17,616 nt of DNA from Butyriboletus loyo (lineage: Eukaryota; Basidiomycota; Agaricomycetes; Boletales; Boletaceae): NCBI GenBank assembly GCA_038093515.1, contig JBBPSI010000377.1, positions 1 through 17,616 on the forward strand, given 5' to 3'. Of the stretch, positions 1 to 9,796 are shown piece after piece. The translations under genes were made by a program, and so were the position numbers. Numbering within the stretch: position 1 is the first letter of the stretch; each line of letters opens with the position of its first letter. The notes under the pieces are model-generated. The model worked only from the letters and a program-made list of their open reading frames with translations, did no database searches and was not told the origin of the DNA.

Positions 1-87
1 CCATGTCCTTCACAGTCTCTCCCGTGCTTGCTTCCCAAGTCGATGCTCACCACCATGTACACTCTACTGGTGTATGTCCCATAACAG

Positions 88-871
88 GGAAGACGCATGC
101 TTACTGCCCCCCACAACCCGGTGACCTCAGGTCGCCATGTCCAGCACTAAACACCCTTGCCAACCACGGCTTCCTGTAAGTCCTCTCCAACACGTATGTC
201 GCGTCCGCATCCACTGATCGCGTTCGTACAGACCCCGCAACGGTAAAAAGATTGGCGTATTCGCTATCGCTAGGGCACTCAAGGAGGGATACCAATTATC
301 CACATTGCTTGCTTACTTCCTCGCCTTTGGGGGGTTCTTCCTCCTCGCACAATACCGTAATATGTCGCTCGCCGATCTTGCACGACATAATTTGATCGAA
401 CACGACGCCTCACTCTTCCACGTTGATGCACAGATCGAAGACGAGTACGCACCAATACCAACGAATGAATCGCTCATGAAGGTCGCACTTGACCGAGGCG
501 GACGCTATCAGCCCGGTCGTATGACACTCGAGGACGTCGCCAACATTCGCGTGAAGCGAGAAGCAGAGTCCCGCCCGTTGGATGGCGTCCATGCGGAGAT
601 TGCCCGCGGAGAGATGGCGGTTGCGATTGGAATATTAGGTGGAGAAAGCGCGACCACGGAGGGCATTGATTTGGACGTACTAGATCTATGGGTACGACAA
701 GAACGCCTTCCCGACGGCTGGAAGCCGAGCCACACCCAGGGCCTCTACAAGACCTACAAAATGGCGACCGTCATACGAGAGCGCATGAAAGCAATAAAGG
801 AGGGTCGGATGCGCAACATCCTGGATGACGAAACCGGATCTCAGTCAGGGGAGTCGGTAAAGACGAAATGA
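88..871 (+). CDS. Chloroperoxidase-like heme-thiolate peroxidase, 5' partial
   Basis: Secreted-type heme-thiolate peroxidase (Peroxidase_2 family), which uses H2O2 to oxidise or halogenate organic substrates. Exons read as 88-175 and 232-871, joined across a 56-bp GTAAGT...ACAG intron. The first exon gives PCPALNTLANHGFL, with the proximal heme-ligand Cys codon at 138-140. The second gives PRNGKKIGVF and the distal motif EHDASL (Glu codon 398-400). The PCP/EHD/S pattern is the one published for chloroperoxidase-type rather than EGD-R unspecific-peroxygenase-type members. The protein ends at the TGA at 869-871. Just under 243 residues are visible, about right for a short family member lacking its leader. 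The 5' end is unresolved: an acceptor at 86-87 is likely, and an ATG at 3 exists, but no upstream donor joins them in phase convincingly. A signal peptide may lie outside the window. Confidence 0.88.
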
Positions 872-1199
872 TCCCATCTCAGCAACGAGTCTACCAAGTG
901 ATTTATTTCGATTTACAACCAAAAAGTACATTTTCGTTCGTACTTTACATCCGTCTATTCGCACGTATACATTGATTCCGTACACCTTTATTATTTGTTT
1001 AGTAGCTTTTTTCGTACTTTAGTGTGGATATGTGGATATGTACTTGTCCAGTGTTATGCTCATCCATGTAACTTATCTGTGGGGGAAATATGTATTAGCG
1101 TCCAAATAAATATCATCATCATCGAGGATACCAAATGCAGACGCATAGCTCTCCCCGAGGCCCCTTGTTACTTCCCCCGTGTTCATGTCGGCGAACGCG
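872..1199. other. Intergenic, AT-rich flank
   Basis: This is the 3' flank of the peroxidase gene followed by the upstream region of the formate dehydrogenase relic. It is visibly more AT-rich than its neighbours, especially at 895-1120. I see no coding signal, RNA gene or clear repeat. A GTGGGG hexamer at about 1080 fits the SYGGRG pattern of CreA/Mig1-type carbon repressors, but a single match this short is weak evidence. Confidence 0.4.
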
Positions 1200-1206
1200 T
1201 ATAAAA
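1200..1206 (+). promoter_or_regulatory. TATA box of the formate dehydrogenase relic
   Basis: TATAAAA lies 70 bp before the ATG at 1276 and is followed by a CT-rich leader (about 1215-1270), the usual layout of strong fungal promoters. It suggests the decayed gene arose from a complete genomic copy with its promoter rather than from a retrocopy. Confidence 0.55.
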
Positions 1207-1431
1207 CGACGCCGTTCTCGTCTTGTGAGTTTCCTCGTTCCTTTCTTTTTCTGTTCTTCACTCCGTCTCTGAATCATGAAAATTCTGGCCGTTCCGTATC
1301 GCCGATCCCCGTCTCCTAGGAACATGATCGAGAACCAGGTCGGGTCGCCATCTCTACCTCTTCTCTACGCGTTCACTTCATTCTCTGATACCTATAGCTC
1401 GATCTCCGCCCCTGGCTTCAGTCCCTCGGTC

Positions 1432-1445
1432 ATATATATATATAT
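1432..1445. repeat. (AT)7 microsatellite
   Basis: A perfect AT dinucleotide run inside the formate dehydrogenase relic, in a stretch (1345-1568) where no protein similarity to the family is left. It was probably gained after the gene stopped being constrained. Confidence 0.85.
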
Positions 1446-1754
1446 CGTATATCTCCAAGTTTACAGCTCGTCCCCCCGGCATCTCGGCCTCGTTGGAAGG
1501 TCATAGATGGTAAGGAAGCTCGGAGGACCCCACAGCAGATTCCAGAAAACACGTCCGAGATGCCAAAGTGTTGATTACCACCCCGTCTGTATCGCCGCCC
1601 GGTGTCGGTTCTGATCACGTCGAGGAAGAACATCGCCGTCGAGGAAGAACCATCGGGGTTCTGGAGGGAGGTTCGGAGCGGTGATTTTGCAGGACGTCAT
1701 CGTGGTCGTTATCTCAAAGGTTTTTGTTTTTCGGGGATCCAACGTCACCCTCCG

Positions 1755-1796
1755 TCGCTGAGCGCTGAGCAGCGAGCAGCGAGCAGTGAGCGCGTG
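1755..1796 (+). repeat. Short GAGC/GAGCAGC tandem expansion
   Basis: Imperfect repeats of GAGCAGC/GAGCGCT sit exactly between the SVAE and HVVM positions of the formate dehydrogenase relic. They add bases that intact family members lack. This looks like slippage in unconstrained sequence. Confidence 0.6.
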
Positions 1797-2358
1797 GTGA
1801 TGATGTCCATTCTCCTCTTCGTCAGGAACGTTTCTCCCGACCTCGTAGTATGAGGTAATATCGCTATACGAACATTCCTCGCTCTATGACTGATCTATCT
1901 GATCCAGATGATCGATCGATCGAACGCGGTGATGGGCAGGTCTCTGATATTGGACGCGGCGCCTTCGACTTCGACTTCGAGAACAAGGTAGTGGGTGCTA
2001 TCGGTGCTGGCCGTGTTGGACGCCTCGTCCTCCGACGCTCGAGGCCTATAATTGTGACCCCAAGGAGCTCCTCTACTACGAGTATGCTTCTCTTCGGGAG
2101 GGTAAGATGATGTTCTATCGTATCACCCCACGTATCCATTTCGGTCTGTACGTAGTAATACCCAACCCAACCTCGATGTGTTCGTCTGACATGCGATCGC
2201 GACGGGGTGTATGTATGATGGCGGTCAACGATGCCCGTAGTACCATCTGTGACAAAGATGCCGTCGCTACCGCTCCCTGTGATATGGGCTTTATTTATGC
2301 TCATGCTCATGTTTTCCATTCCAGAAAGAGGACAATACAGTATGACTGGTAAAGCGAT

Positions 2359-5300
2359 TCACTGCTGGAACGTCGACCCACTGGCCCAAGCCTGCGGCGT
2401 ATCCCTCATCTGAAACGACAAAACGCCTCCCTGCGCAATTTGATCATGTCGGATGATGGGCTGTTCCAGGTCGCGGCCGTTTATGCTCAGAGAGCGTACG
2501 TAGGGTTTCGACGACGCTCCAGGGGAAACGATGTCCAATTTCAATTTCTTGCTCGACGATGGCAGGTCGATCGATACCCTGTCGAAAAAGGGACTAGACA
2601 CGAGATGAATATAGACTTTTAGTGGAATAGAGGGGGGGAGGGGGGAGGAACCGAAAAAAAAAAAAAGAGAAAAAGAGAAAGACACGATACGTACCTCCCG
2701 ACGACGTATTCACCCGACACGGGGTTCACGGGGTAGAATCCGAGCGCGCTAAAGAGATACCAGGCACTCATCTGACCGCAGTCTTCGTTCTGGAAAAAAG
2801 TTCGAGGTAACATAAGTATACGAGGAGCGACGAGCGTGATGTGCCTTTTTACCCCGGACAGCCCGTTGACGGTTGCGTTGTAGTCCGACGCCGCGATTTC
2901 ACGAACGCGGGTCTGCGATTTAGATGCCGCACCGGCTAACGAATAGAGATAGGGAACGTGGTGAGAAGGCTGTGAAGTAAAAGCACGGTCAGTAAAAGAG
3001 CCATTGCTCTCATCGTTCATCGTTCATCGCAAACAAACCTCGTTCGTGTGATCGTTATGGCCTATCGAGTCGTCATGAGCCTCCCCCTTCAACAGGGTCT
3101 ACCAACCAACGAATCACATGCGTCTACCACTCACCACCATCGAAATGTTCGTCCAAAAACGCGATGAAGCTCTTATTTCCACCCTTGCGCTCGATCAGCC
3201 CAGGAACGTCATGGACGACGTCGAACGTGTATGCCCATTTATCGCCCTCCGTCCACCCGTTATCCGGACCTGCCCAAGCCCCGCTTGCGTTCCTCGCCTC
3301 CATAAATCCAGTTGCAGGGTTGAAGATAATAAAGGCGTTGTTCATCGCACGTTCTCGGAAAACCATCTGTTCGCTGGTCTTGTTGAGCAGGCCCGCGAGA
3401 ACGGAGATCGCAAAGTCGTCGTCTACGGCAACGGCATACAAGGATGACCTCGTGAGTGGACCTGCTCGACAAGGGACTCACAAGAATAATCGAGCGTGCG
3501 GGAAGCAGACTCTGAGTGGATATCATCCGCGACCCAGCCCTTTTGCTCGTAGACGGAGGATAACCCTGCACGCACTTCGTAGTCAACGAACTGAAGGGAG
3601 GTTAAATTTCATTTCAGCAGAACTGTGTATGAATGACGAAACATGCCTCTTCGCGATCGCTGTACCTACGCAATCGTCAGACGATCGTCGATACATATGC
3701 AGTGACCTCACGAAGTTGTAGCGTCATTGATTGGGGGCACGGTACCATCCTTGTATACCGCATCCCAGGCGGTATCGAGGTCAAAACCAGTGAAGCCTTT
3801 CAGAACCGCTTCCGCCACGAGCGAGTCTGCATGCGTGGCAACCTGGATGTACTCACTAATGACACGAGATGGTTAGGATGGGCTCACGCACCATGATATT
3901 TGTTTCTATTCATTATGGTCAGAATAAGCCTGTGGTCCCATGCGAAGTGGTCTCACCGATGATGTTTTTCCACATTGGGAGCCAGCCACCCTTCGGGAAA
4001 AATCAAGCAACCAACTACAGTGGTCATTGTCCTGCATACCTCCTTGTAGTCTTGAATCATGCTCTGTACCATTCCCGGAACTCTCTCTGGAGCGAAAAGG
4101 ATAAGCCATGCCCACGCCGCTCGATATGTGTCCTAGATGGAAATTGATGTTAGAGCGAAAAGGCGGACGAGTCCGACATACCCAGATCGAATAACCGGTG
4201 TATGATGTGCCCTCATGAACGGAGTCATCATAACCTGAGTAATACCTTCCGTATTCATCTTGTTCGTAGGGATACTGCATGAATGAGCAGAGATACAGAA
4301 CTATTATCGTTTGACCTACTTGAAGGGTATGGAAAAACCCAGTGTAAAAGATTTCCTTCTGTTCTTTCGTCGCCCCGACGAGTTTGATTCTATCGAGCTT
4401 CTCAGCCCACGCGGCGCGAGTGTTTCGTGCTGTCTCTTCGAGAGACTGGCCATCCGGTATCTCTTTCTCCAGGTTCTGTCTCGCTTGGTCAATCGAGATG
4501 AAAGAAACCGCGACTCTGACGTTGACCCGCGCTAGCGTTGGCGTGAACGCAGCGTAGGCAGACAACATGGCGCCAGCACCGCTCGTCTGACTCTGGGCCA
4601 CGCTTCCATTTTGTGTGATCCCCCATGAAGCAAAAGGCTGATCGAATCTAGCGCAAAAGTATCCACTCCATTTTGTGGCAGGCGTGGAAATAGGCGCAAT
4701 GATGTAGTCTTGCCTCTCTGGATTACTTCCACAGATCTCCAAGCGGTCGGGGTCAATGACAATGCTTCCCTCTGGATACGTAAGGTTGTTGGGGTTTGAT
4801 GAGCCGATGACGGAAGCTCGTGTAGCTTCCACTAGAACATAGGGAACGCTCGTATCTGTGAATGTGAAACGTAAATGCCCAACACGAGAAGCTACAGGCA
4901 GCCATGCACAAATCAGCCAGGCCTGCATATTTTAAAAGGGACACCCACTTGCACTTTGTTCAGCGAATATCTTGCCACCCTCAATAGCCTCTAACTCGGC
5001 GTTATAATAGCTAGCTGAGACTACCTCTCTGTCATGGCTGAACGCCATACCGCGATCCTCGAACTTTGAACGGATCTCCCCAGCACCAGGGCTCACCGTA
5101 ACCTGGCCGCTTTCGCCCATCCAGATAGCAGGCTGGTGAGTCCCCTGGAAGCCGTGGATAGAAGTATCTGTGTAGTTGTATGGTGTGACGGAAACATAGT
5201 TCAACCTCGTCTGCGCAACCCATCGCGTCATCGCGAATGGTGGCGCAGTAGAGGGAATCATCCCTCCCGAACCGTTTGGTGAGTCTCCGCCGTTACCTAT

Positions 5301-5625
5301 CAACCTACGAAAGTCAACGAGCAGCACAAAACAAGTCGAGTATCACTGCTCACGGGTTAACATGATCAACTGCTTCGCTGCGAGGTTCGCTGAAAGGGAC
5401 GGGGCGGTGTCTGGGGGTTATTATGGACAGCGAGCAGACCAGGGCAATTAAGCCCACTAGACCTTGCAAGCTCGTGGTGAGGGTGGTAGTCCGAGTAGCG
5501 CGAGTTTGGGGGACATCAGGGCTAGCACCATCCCGTGCTGCATCAAGAATATGGGACTTCTTGCCAGAATCAGCCATGCGTCGGGAGGAATGGTGTCGGC
5601 TGACGATGTCTAGCGGAGATGACAA
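2359..5625 (-). CDS. GH92 alpha-1,2-mannosidase, 15 exons
   Basis: Glycoside hydrolase family 92, Ca2+-dependent exo-alpha-mannosidase trimming mannose from glycans. Exons, high to low: 5625-5354, 5304-4949, 4891-4320, 4274-4182, 4132-4040, 3990-3957, 3905-3892, 3842-3712, 3665-3647, 3590-3482, 3422-3135, 3061-3039, 2969-2853, 2789-2695, 2593-2359. They sum to 2451 nt, in phase throughout, giving 816 residues. A hydrophobic segment at residues 52-70 suggests a type II anchor or long signal; a second in-frame ATG at 5577 would give 800 residues. Family motifs: LIGNGG (92-97), YSGYDDSVHEG, GGWLPMWKN, ETNIMVATHADSL, WTEGD (621-625), HNDHTNEPSHH and GNEDCGQMSAW (707-717). WTEGD and the last motif hold the proposed acid/base residues, from memory. 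Intron 3646-3591 is GC-AG. No break was found. It is divergent from the GH3 relic. Confidence 0.95.
2629..2682. repeat. Poly-G / poly-A tract inside GH92 intron 14
   Basis: On the + strand there are G7, G6 and A13 runs followed by purine-only sequence; the transcript strand is therefore pyrimidine-rich. It lies in the longest intron of the gene (2694-2594, 101 bp). It may serve as an extended polypyrimidine tract, or may simply be slippage-prone low-complexity sequence. Confidence 0.7.
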
Positions 5626-6506
5626 AAATAATACTGTAGAAACAAATTGGACTTGAGCTCAGACTGAGATTCCAATTGTCCAAAAGGTGATCCTGCTATG
5701 ACAAGTGACGACGACGACGACGCGATGCGACATACCCTAGGTCAATCAGCTGCTCATGAAATGCAATAAAATACACACCAAGTTTGCTACTTGGAGTCTC
5801 GAAACGGGACGGAGTCGTGTCGAGGTATAGAGTGACAGCCAAGCAACACTGTACTTCCAGTCTGTAGAGGTTGGCGTCGTCCAGTCGATGTGAGCCAGAT
5901 GAATAGCCCGCTTTCGGAGTTCCAGAATCTCAAGTGACTGAAAAGCGAAGCCGACAACGAAAAGAAGCGACGAAAGTGACGAAGCGGGTCAGACTCGCTT
6001 GTTGTGATGATTGAACTTGATGGTAACAATTTGACGAGACGTTCACTGGGAAGTTCCAGCTTCATCACAACTTGAGTCTCGAACGGCGCAAAGTTGAGAC
6101 AATCCCTATTTGAGTACTTTTTGTCTTGGTGGGTCGACATTGACATTCTCTCGATCCCTGGCAGGAAAGAAAACCAGTTCAGACTCGATGCTACTGTCCG
6201 ACGGCCCCGGGCCACTGCGAGTCGCGCTGGCTTCCTGACATGGGTCTATCTAGTAGACGATGGTGCGCACTCCTGCCAGACGGTCCGCTTCGAATGGTTA
6301 ATGCCAGCGATCTAGAGTGATTTTCGAAACTGAAACTTGATGCCAAGGCCCGCCTCTCGTTATATCCTCGACGAGTCCAGCTGCCTCTTCAGCGTATCGG
6401 AAATTATGGTGGTTCCCTGCGACAATTTCGGAACTAGGGCCAGCATAAACATAAATAGGTGGAAGAAGCATTCCGAGTCGCCTGCCACTCAACAGGGAAG
6501 CCTAAC
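5626..6506. promoter_or_regulatory. Divergent upstream region of GH92 and the GH3 relic
   Basis: About 880 bp without a convincing gene, lying between two divergent start codons. Visible elements are a (GAC)5 run (5707-5721), a 6-bp-arm inverted repeat CCAAGT/ACTTGG (5778-5794), an AT-rich TATTTTAT on the minus strand at about 5763-5772 that could be the GH92 TATA element, and CATAAACATAAATAGG near 6448-6463, which is a plausible TATA-like element for the + strand gene at 6507. The stop-free minus stretch at 5787-6215 has no recognisable domain and I do not call it. Confidence 0.5.
5707..5721. repeat. (GAC)5 microsatellite
   Basis: Five perfect GAC units in the non-coding region upstream of GH92. 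Confidence 0.85.
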
Positions 6507-8282
6507 ATGAAGGCGAACGGCTTCTACCACCAGGCTCTTGCTCGGGCTATCTTGGTGATTTCACTCGCAACATTGTCAAGTGCTGCTGTCAATCACTCCG
6601 GGGTTCCCGATGATTTACACTTCTCCGTCGAGAGGGTTCAGTCTCGATGGCTCCCTTCCCATCTACCCTGATTACGCTTCCACAATGTGAACACAAGCCA
6701 CCAGAGGCCTTCTCCACCAAATGGAACGAGAGGTCATCGTTCTCCTTGAGAACAACAACAACATACTTACTTTGAGCACCAATATCAGTTCCATTGCGCT
6801 CATAGGACCACGGGCCGACAGGGTTACAGTGGGCACCCCGCCGTTCTCCGCACCGAGACGTTTTCTCACCGTAGTTCCAGTTTGGCGATTATATCTTCAA
6901 CGCGTCAAACAACGGCATAACGCCGCTTCAGGGCTTCATTGAGTTCCTCGCCAATACATCTGTCAAGATCAACTTTGCCGAAGGCTGCAAGCTTTGGTCG
7001 AACGACGAGTCGGGTTTCCCCGAAGCGATTGCGATGGCGAAAAAACCTGATGCGGCCATTGTCATGGTTGGTACGTGGTTGCTGGACCAGACACTCTTGT
7101 GGGCTCCTGGCACGAATGCGACGACGGGTGAACGTGTCGATTTATCGGGTTTGAGTCTTGAAGGGCGCAGTTCCCACTGGTGCAAGACTATTCAGGCTAC
7201 TGGTACTCCGACGATCGTAGTTTTTGTCCGTTGCCAACCCTTGGATTCAAGAAAGTGAGTCATCACCCAGCTGATTGTTGGCCTTCCATTTTCTGATCGC
7301 ATGACAGACGTGGACGCCGTGGTCCAGCAGATTTACCCAGGAGAACCGGGTGGTCTCGCCGTCGCCGAAATCATCTTTGGAGCTGTCAACCCGTCTAGTA
7401 TGTATGACGATGTCGTTCAACCAGTGCTTCCTTCCATACTCATCGTTGACGTTCCGGCAGGCAAACTCCCTGTCTCGTTTCCAGGGAGCGTCGCCACCAC
7501 GCCCGTCTTTTACAACTACCTTAAAGGCACACGGCCGGTTGACCCTGGCATGATCTACCCGAATGGGTCCCTGCTGCTTAGACACCAGGTAAATATTACT
7601 TGATATGCACAGCCTCCTCTTCTACGACTCGGGGTACTACCAGTACGTCCTCGACACCCCCGTCCCCATATGGAGTTTCGGTCGTGGACTGAGTTACACA
7701 ACATTCAATTAGTGTGTTAAACGGTTCCCCACGCTGGTTTGTCCAGTGTGTACTCACACAAACCCATAGCACCGACCTGCGGCTGTCTTGTTCAGCGATC
7801 GGAACGAACGAGGACTTCAATGTGACCGTGACTGTACACAGCACCGACTCGATGGACGGCAAGGAGGTCGTTGAGGTCAGTTCGGACAACAAGAATCGTT
7901 CGCGTTCTTGGGCTGACGTTTCGTTTGTCCTCCAAATAGGTCTACATGACGGATCTCTTCAGCTCTGTCGTCGCTCCGAACATGGAGTTGATCGGATTCA
8001 CCAAGGTGGACATCCCGCGAGTCCTGATCGTGCATCGTGCATCGTGCTCGGCGGTCCCTGTTTCGCTTATTCAGTGGGATGTGGTGCGGGACACTCAAAG
8101 ACGGTGATCATCCCGGTGATGTCGAGTCAACTTGCCATGTGGTCTCACAGGCAAGTCATCGTCAGCGCCTTCTCATCCTGAATAAACAATCTGATCTGTG
8201 CTATGATATTCCTTCTAGCCACCACGGTTTACCGTCCGGAGTTGTTGCCCAAAATTCAGGTTCACTGTGATACTTGCAACGC
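6507..8282 (+). pseudogene. GH3 beta-glucosidase/xylosidase relic lacking catalytic barrel
   Basis: ATG 6507 opens a signal peptide (hydrophobic core LARAILVISLATLSSAA). Within about 100 bp the sequence matches the end of the GH3 N-terminal domain in another frame (LPIYPDYASTM, in-frame TGA at 6688, then TQATRGLLHQ, EREVIVLLEN). The (alpha/beta)8 barrel holding the nucleophile Asp is missing. The C-terminal domain follows: SIALIGP, intron 6829-6880, FGDYIFNASNNGITPLQGF, AAIVMVGTWLLDQTLLW, GTNATTGERVDLS, intron 7255-7307, DAVVQQIYPGEPGGLAVAE, intron 7398-7460, GKLPVSFP, TPVFYNYLKG, intron 7589-7643, VPIWSFGRGLSYTTFNY, intron 7712-7769, then the FnIII-like end (NVTVTV, KEVVEVYMTDLFSSVVAPN). Lesions: TGA 6688, frame slip 7165-7186, a deletion before PWIQE (7239), a lost acceptor at 8083-8084, and a degenerate end KFRFTVILAT. 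Confidence 0.85.
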
Positions 8283-8693
8283 CGTCCCAACCCACAATTA
8301 GAGGATACCTTGTCTTGCGTGGGAAAGATTCAATGGAGTGGCGAACGCTGAGCATTCTCCAAGTGATGAAGTGGGTCCAGTGACCTGGTGGTTGGTAAGA
8401 GTACGAACGTAATGCAGCTCGACCAACCAACACCCATCAGAAACTCCTGAGCGTCAGGAATGTGGAAGAACGTTATTAGGCCAAGAGTATTATTGGTTAA
8501 AAATGTGCCCAGCGAACATGAGGTTCTGAAACCATTCTCAAACGTTGGGCGTTTTTTGAATCTCTCGAACAAGCATCCTTGATGCAGCAGAATTGACCAA
8601 GGCATGATCCTCCTCAGCCATAAAGCATACCCTGCGACAATCCCAGAGACTGATATTCGCGAGACCTACCGACTACCTTTTTTTCCTTGCGGT
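8283..8693. other. Intergenic between convergent GH3 relic and RRP45
   Basis: 3' flank of both neighbours. I see no further GH3 similarity after about 8282, no RNA gene and no repeat. The stop-free stretches here are short and of unremarkable composition. Confidence 0.5.
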
Positions 8694-9796
8694 TTATCGT
8701 ACTTCGACTTTACGTTCTGCCCAATCTTCTATTAACCGCGCTTCGACTAACTTGTCCAGATCTTTTGCGATGCCTACGGCGACGTTGAGCAGTCGAAGTA
8801 TTTCGTCTGGTGCCGTCGGTACGCCGCCCGCTTTGTGCAGGACACATATCTCGCGCTGTGCGTTGAGCGCAACACTCATCGTTCCAGCACTCAGCCTTTG
8901 TTCCAGCAACGAGGGATCCACGACAGGACGCGTCGTTGGATCGGGGAAGAATGCAAACGTGACACAGAACGGCATGTGATGAATAGAGAGCGGTACAGGG
9001 GCGCGCTCTTCTGGTGCGTGCTACGATAACAAGGCGCGTGTTCAGTCGAATCCATAACACGATTTTCCCCTGAACGAGGGGTGATATACGAACCACAATA
9101 ACGTCGTCTCCGATGACCTCGACCTCTGGTCGACGAAAGTGTTTGAACGCGACGATGCCTGCGAGACAGGCACAGTCGAGCATGTTTCCTGCGTCGGCAA
9201 GATAGTGTATCGTAAGACGGAGGTGCCAAACCTAGCAGGCCACAATTTTGAGCACATTGAGTGGAAGTATAGGGTGTACATGACACACGCGTTGTCCAGC
9301 GAGGATGCAAAGTGATTCCTTGTCGATCGCATCGTTCCGCCTCAAAACCTTGTCAAGCATTCGGGTCACGGCGACCTCCTCTTCAGACGGCCTGCGATAC
9401 ACAAACGCACGGAAATAAACATATCAGAAACTAGAGACCAAAGCGGATGGCCTACCGACCGAGTTCGTAATCGACAGAGGCCATGGGCGAAATTTCGGAA
9501 TGGATGGTGATGATGCCTTCGAATGGGCGTTCGGGTGGTGGTTTGACCATCTTTGCATCGATATTAGCGATAACGCTATAGGGAATGTGTTATACCTGAG
9601 CGCTCAAAGTCGGTCCATGTATTCGCGACGCGCACCGTGTTTTGCCAAATGCACATTCCACCCATCCTAGTTCTGACCCGAATGTGATCGTCGGAGTCCG
9701 TGGTTCCAGTTGATGGCGTCCATCAAGACGAAGAGACTGTTTCAGAGCCTCATATGTGAATTCTTTCTCGGGTATTGAAGGAGACTGAGGGCGCAT
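8694..9796 (-). CDS. RRP45: Exosome complex subunit Rrp45 (EXOSC9-like)
   Basis: RNase PH-fold ring subunit of the eukaryotic RNA exosome, which pairs with Rrp41 in the hexameric ring for 3'-5' RNA processing and decay; ring subunits are catalytically inert in fungi. Exons 9796-9636, 9575-9456, 9391-9289, 9231-9094 and 9020-8694 sum to 849 nt, in phase, giving 282 residues. All four introns are GT-AG, 57-73 bp. Residues 1-60 include EALKQSLRLDGR, PTITFG and GWVECAFGKTR. Then come DAKMVKPPPERPFEG, ISPMASVDYELGR, DKESLCILAGQRVWHLRL, DAGNMLDCACLAGIVA (the central RNase PH helix) and the second-domain pieces VTFAFF, LLEQRLSAGTMSVALNAQRE and LHKAGG. It ends EVR, TAA at 8694-8696. No lesions. It starts 114 bp from TRM112 on the opposite strand. 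Confidence 0.94.

Larger units (their letters stand above)
1276..2285 (+). pseudogene. NAD-dependent formate dehydrogenase pseudogene
   Basis: Pieces of one formate dehydrogenase (D-2-hydroxyacid dehydrogenase superfamily; formate + NAD to CO2 + NADH) appear in the right order but in different frames. They are: start MKILAV (1276); DPRLLGT (1304-1324) and IENQVG (1327-1344) separated by an extra TG; VLITTP (1569-1586) running almost directly into GVGSDHV (1601-1621), so the usual stretch between them is lost; GSNVT (1735-1749); VVMMSILLFVRN (1794-1829); an intron at 1855-1907 (GAG|GTAATA...CCAG); MIDR, then a GATC repeat expansion, then ERGD; FENKVVGAIGAGRVG with the GxGxxG NAD motif at 2003-2020; a lost base before EAYNCDPKELLYYEY (2041-2085); and VNDARSTICDKDAVATA (2224-2274). 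The catalytic C-terminal third is absent. The retained intron argues against a processed copy. It is convergent with the GH92 gene. Confidence 0.85.

Noticed and set aside
1..87. ATG at position 3 as the peroxidase start
   Set aside because: No donor of normal strength joins it in phase to the acceptor at 86-87; candidate introns are too short (18-31 bp) or out of phase.
1864..2319. 151-codon minus-strand open frame
   Set aside because: It is antisense to the formate dehydrogenase relic, whose fragments explain the sequence on the + strand.
3164..3721. 185-codon + strand open frame
   Set aside because: Shadow of GH92 exons 8-11, which carry strong family motifs on the minus strand.
5700..5725. 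GAC repeat as a CRISPR-like or satellite array
   Set aside because: Only five trinucleotide units without spacers; an ordinary microsatellite.
5787..6215. 142-codon minus-strand open frame between GH92 and the GH3 relic
   Set aside because: No recognisable domain or signal, and it lies in the divergent upstream region; composition does not stand out.
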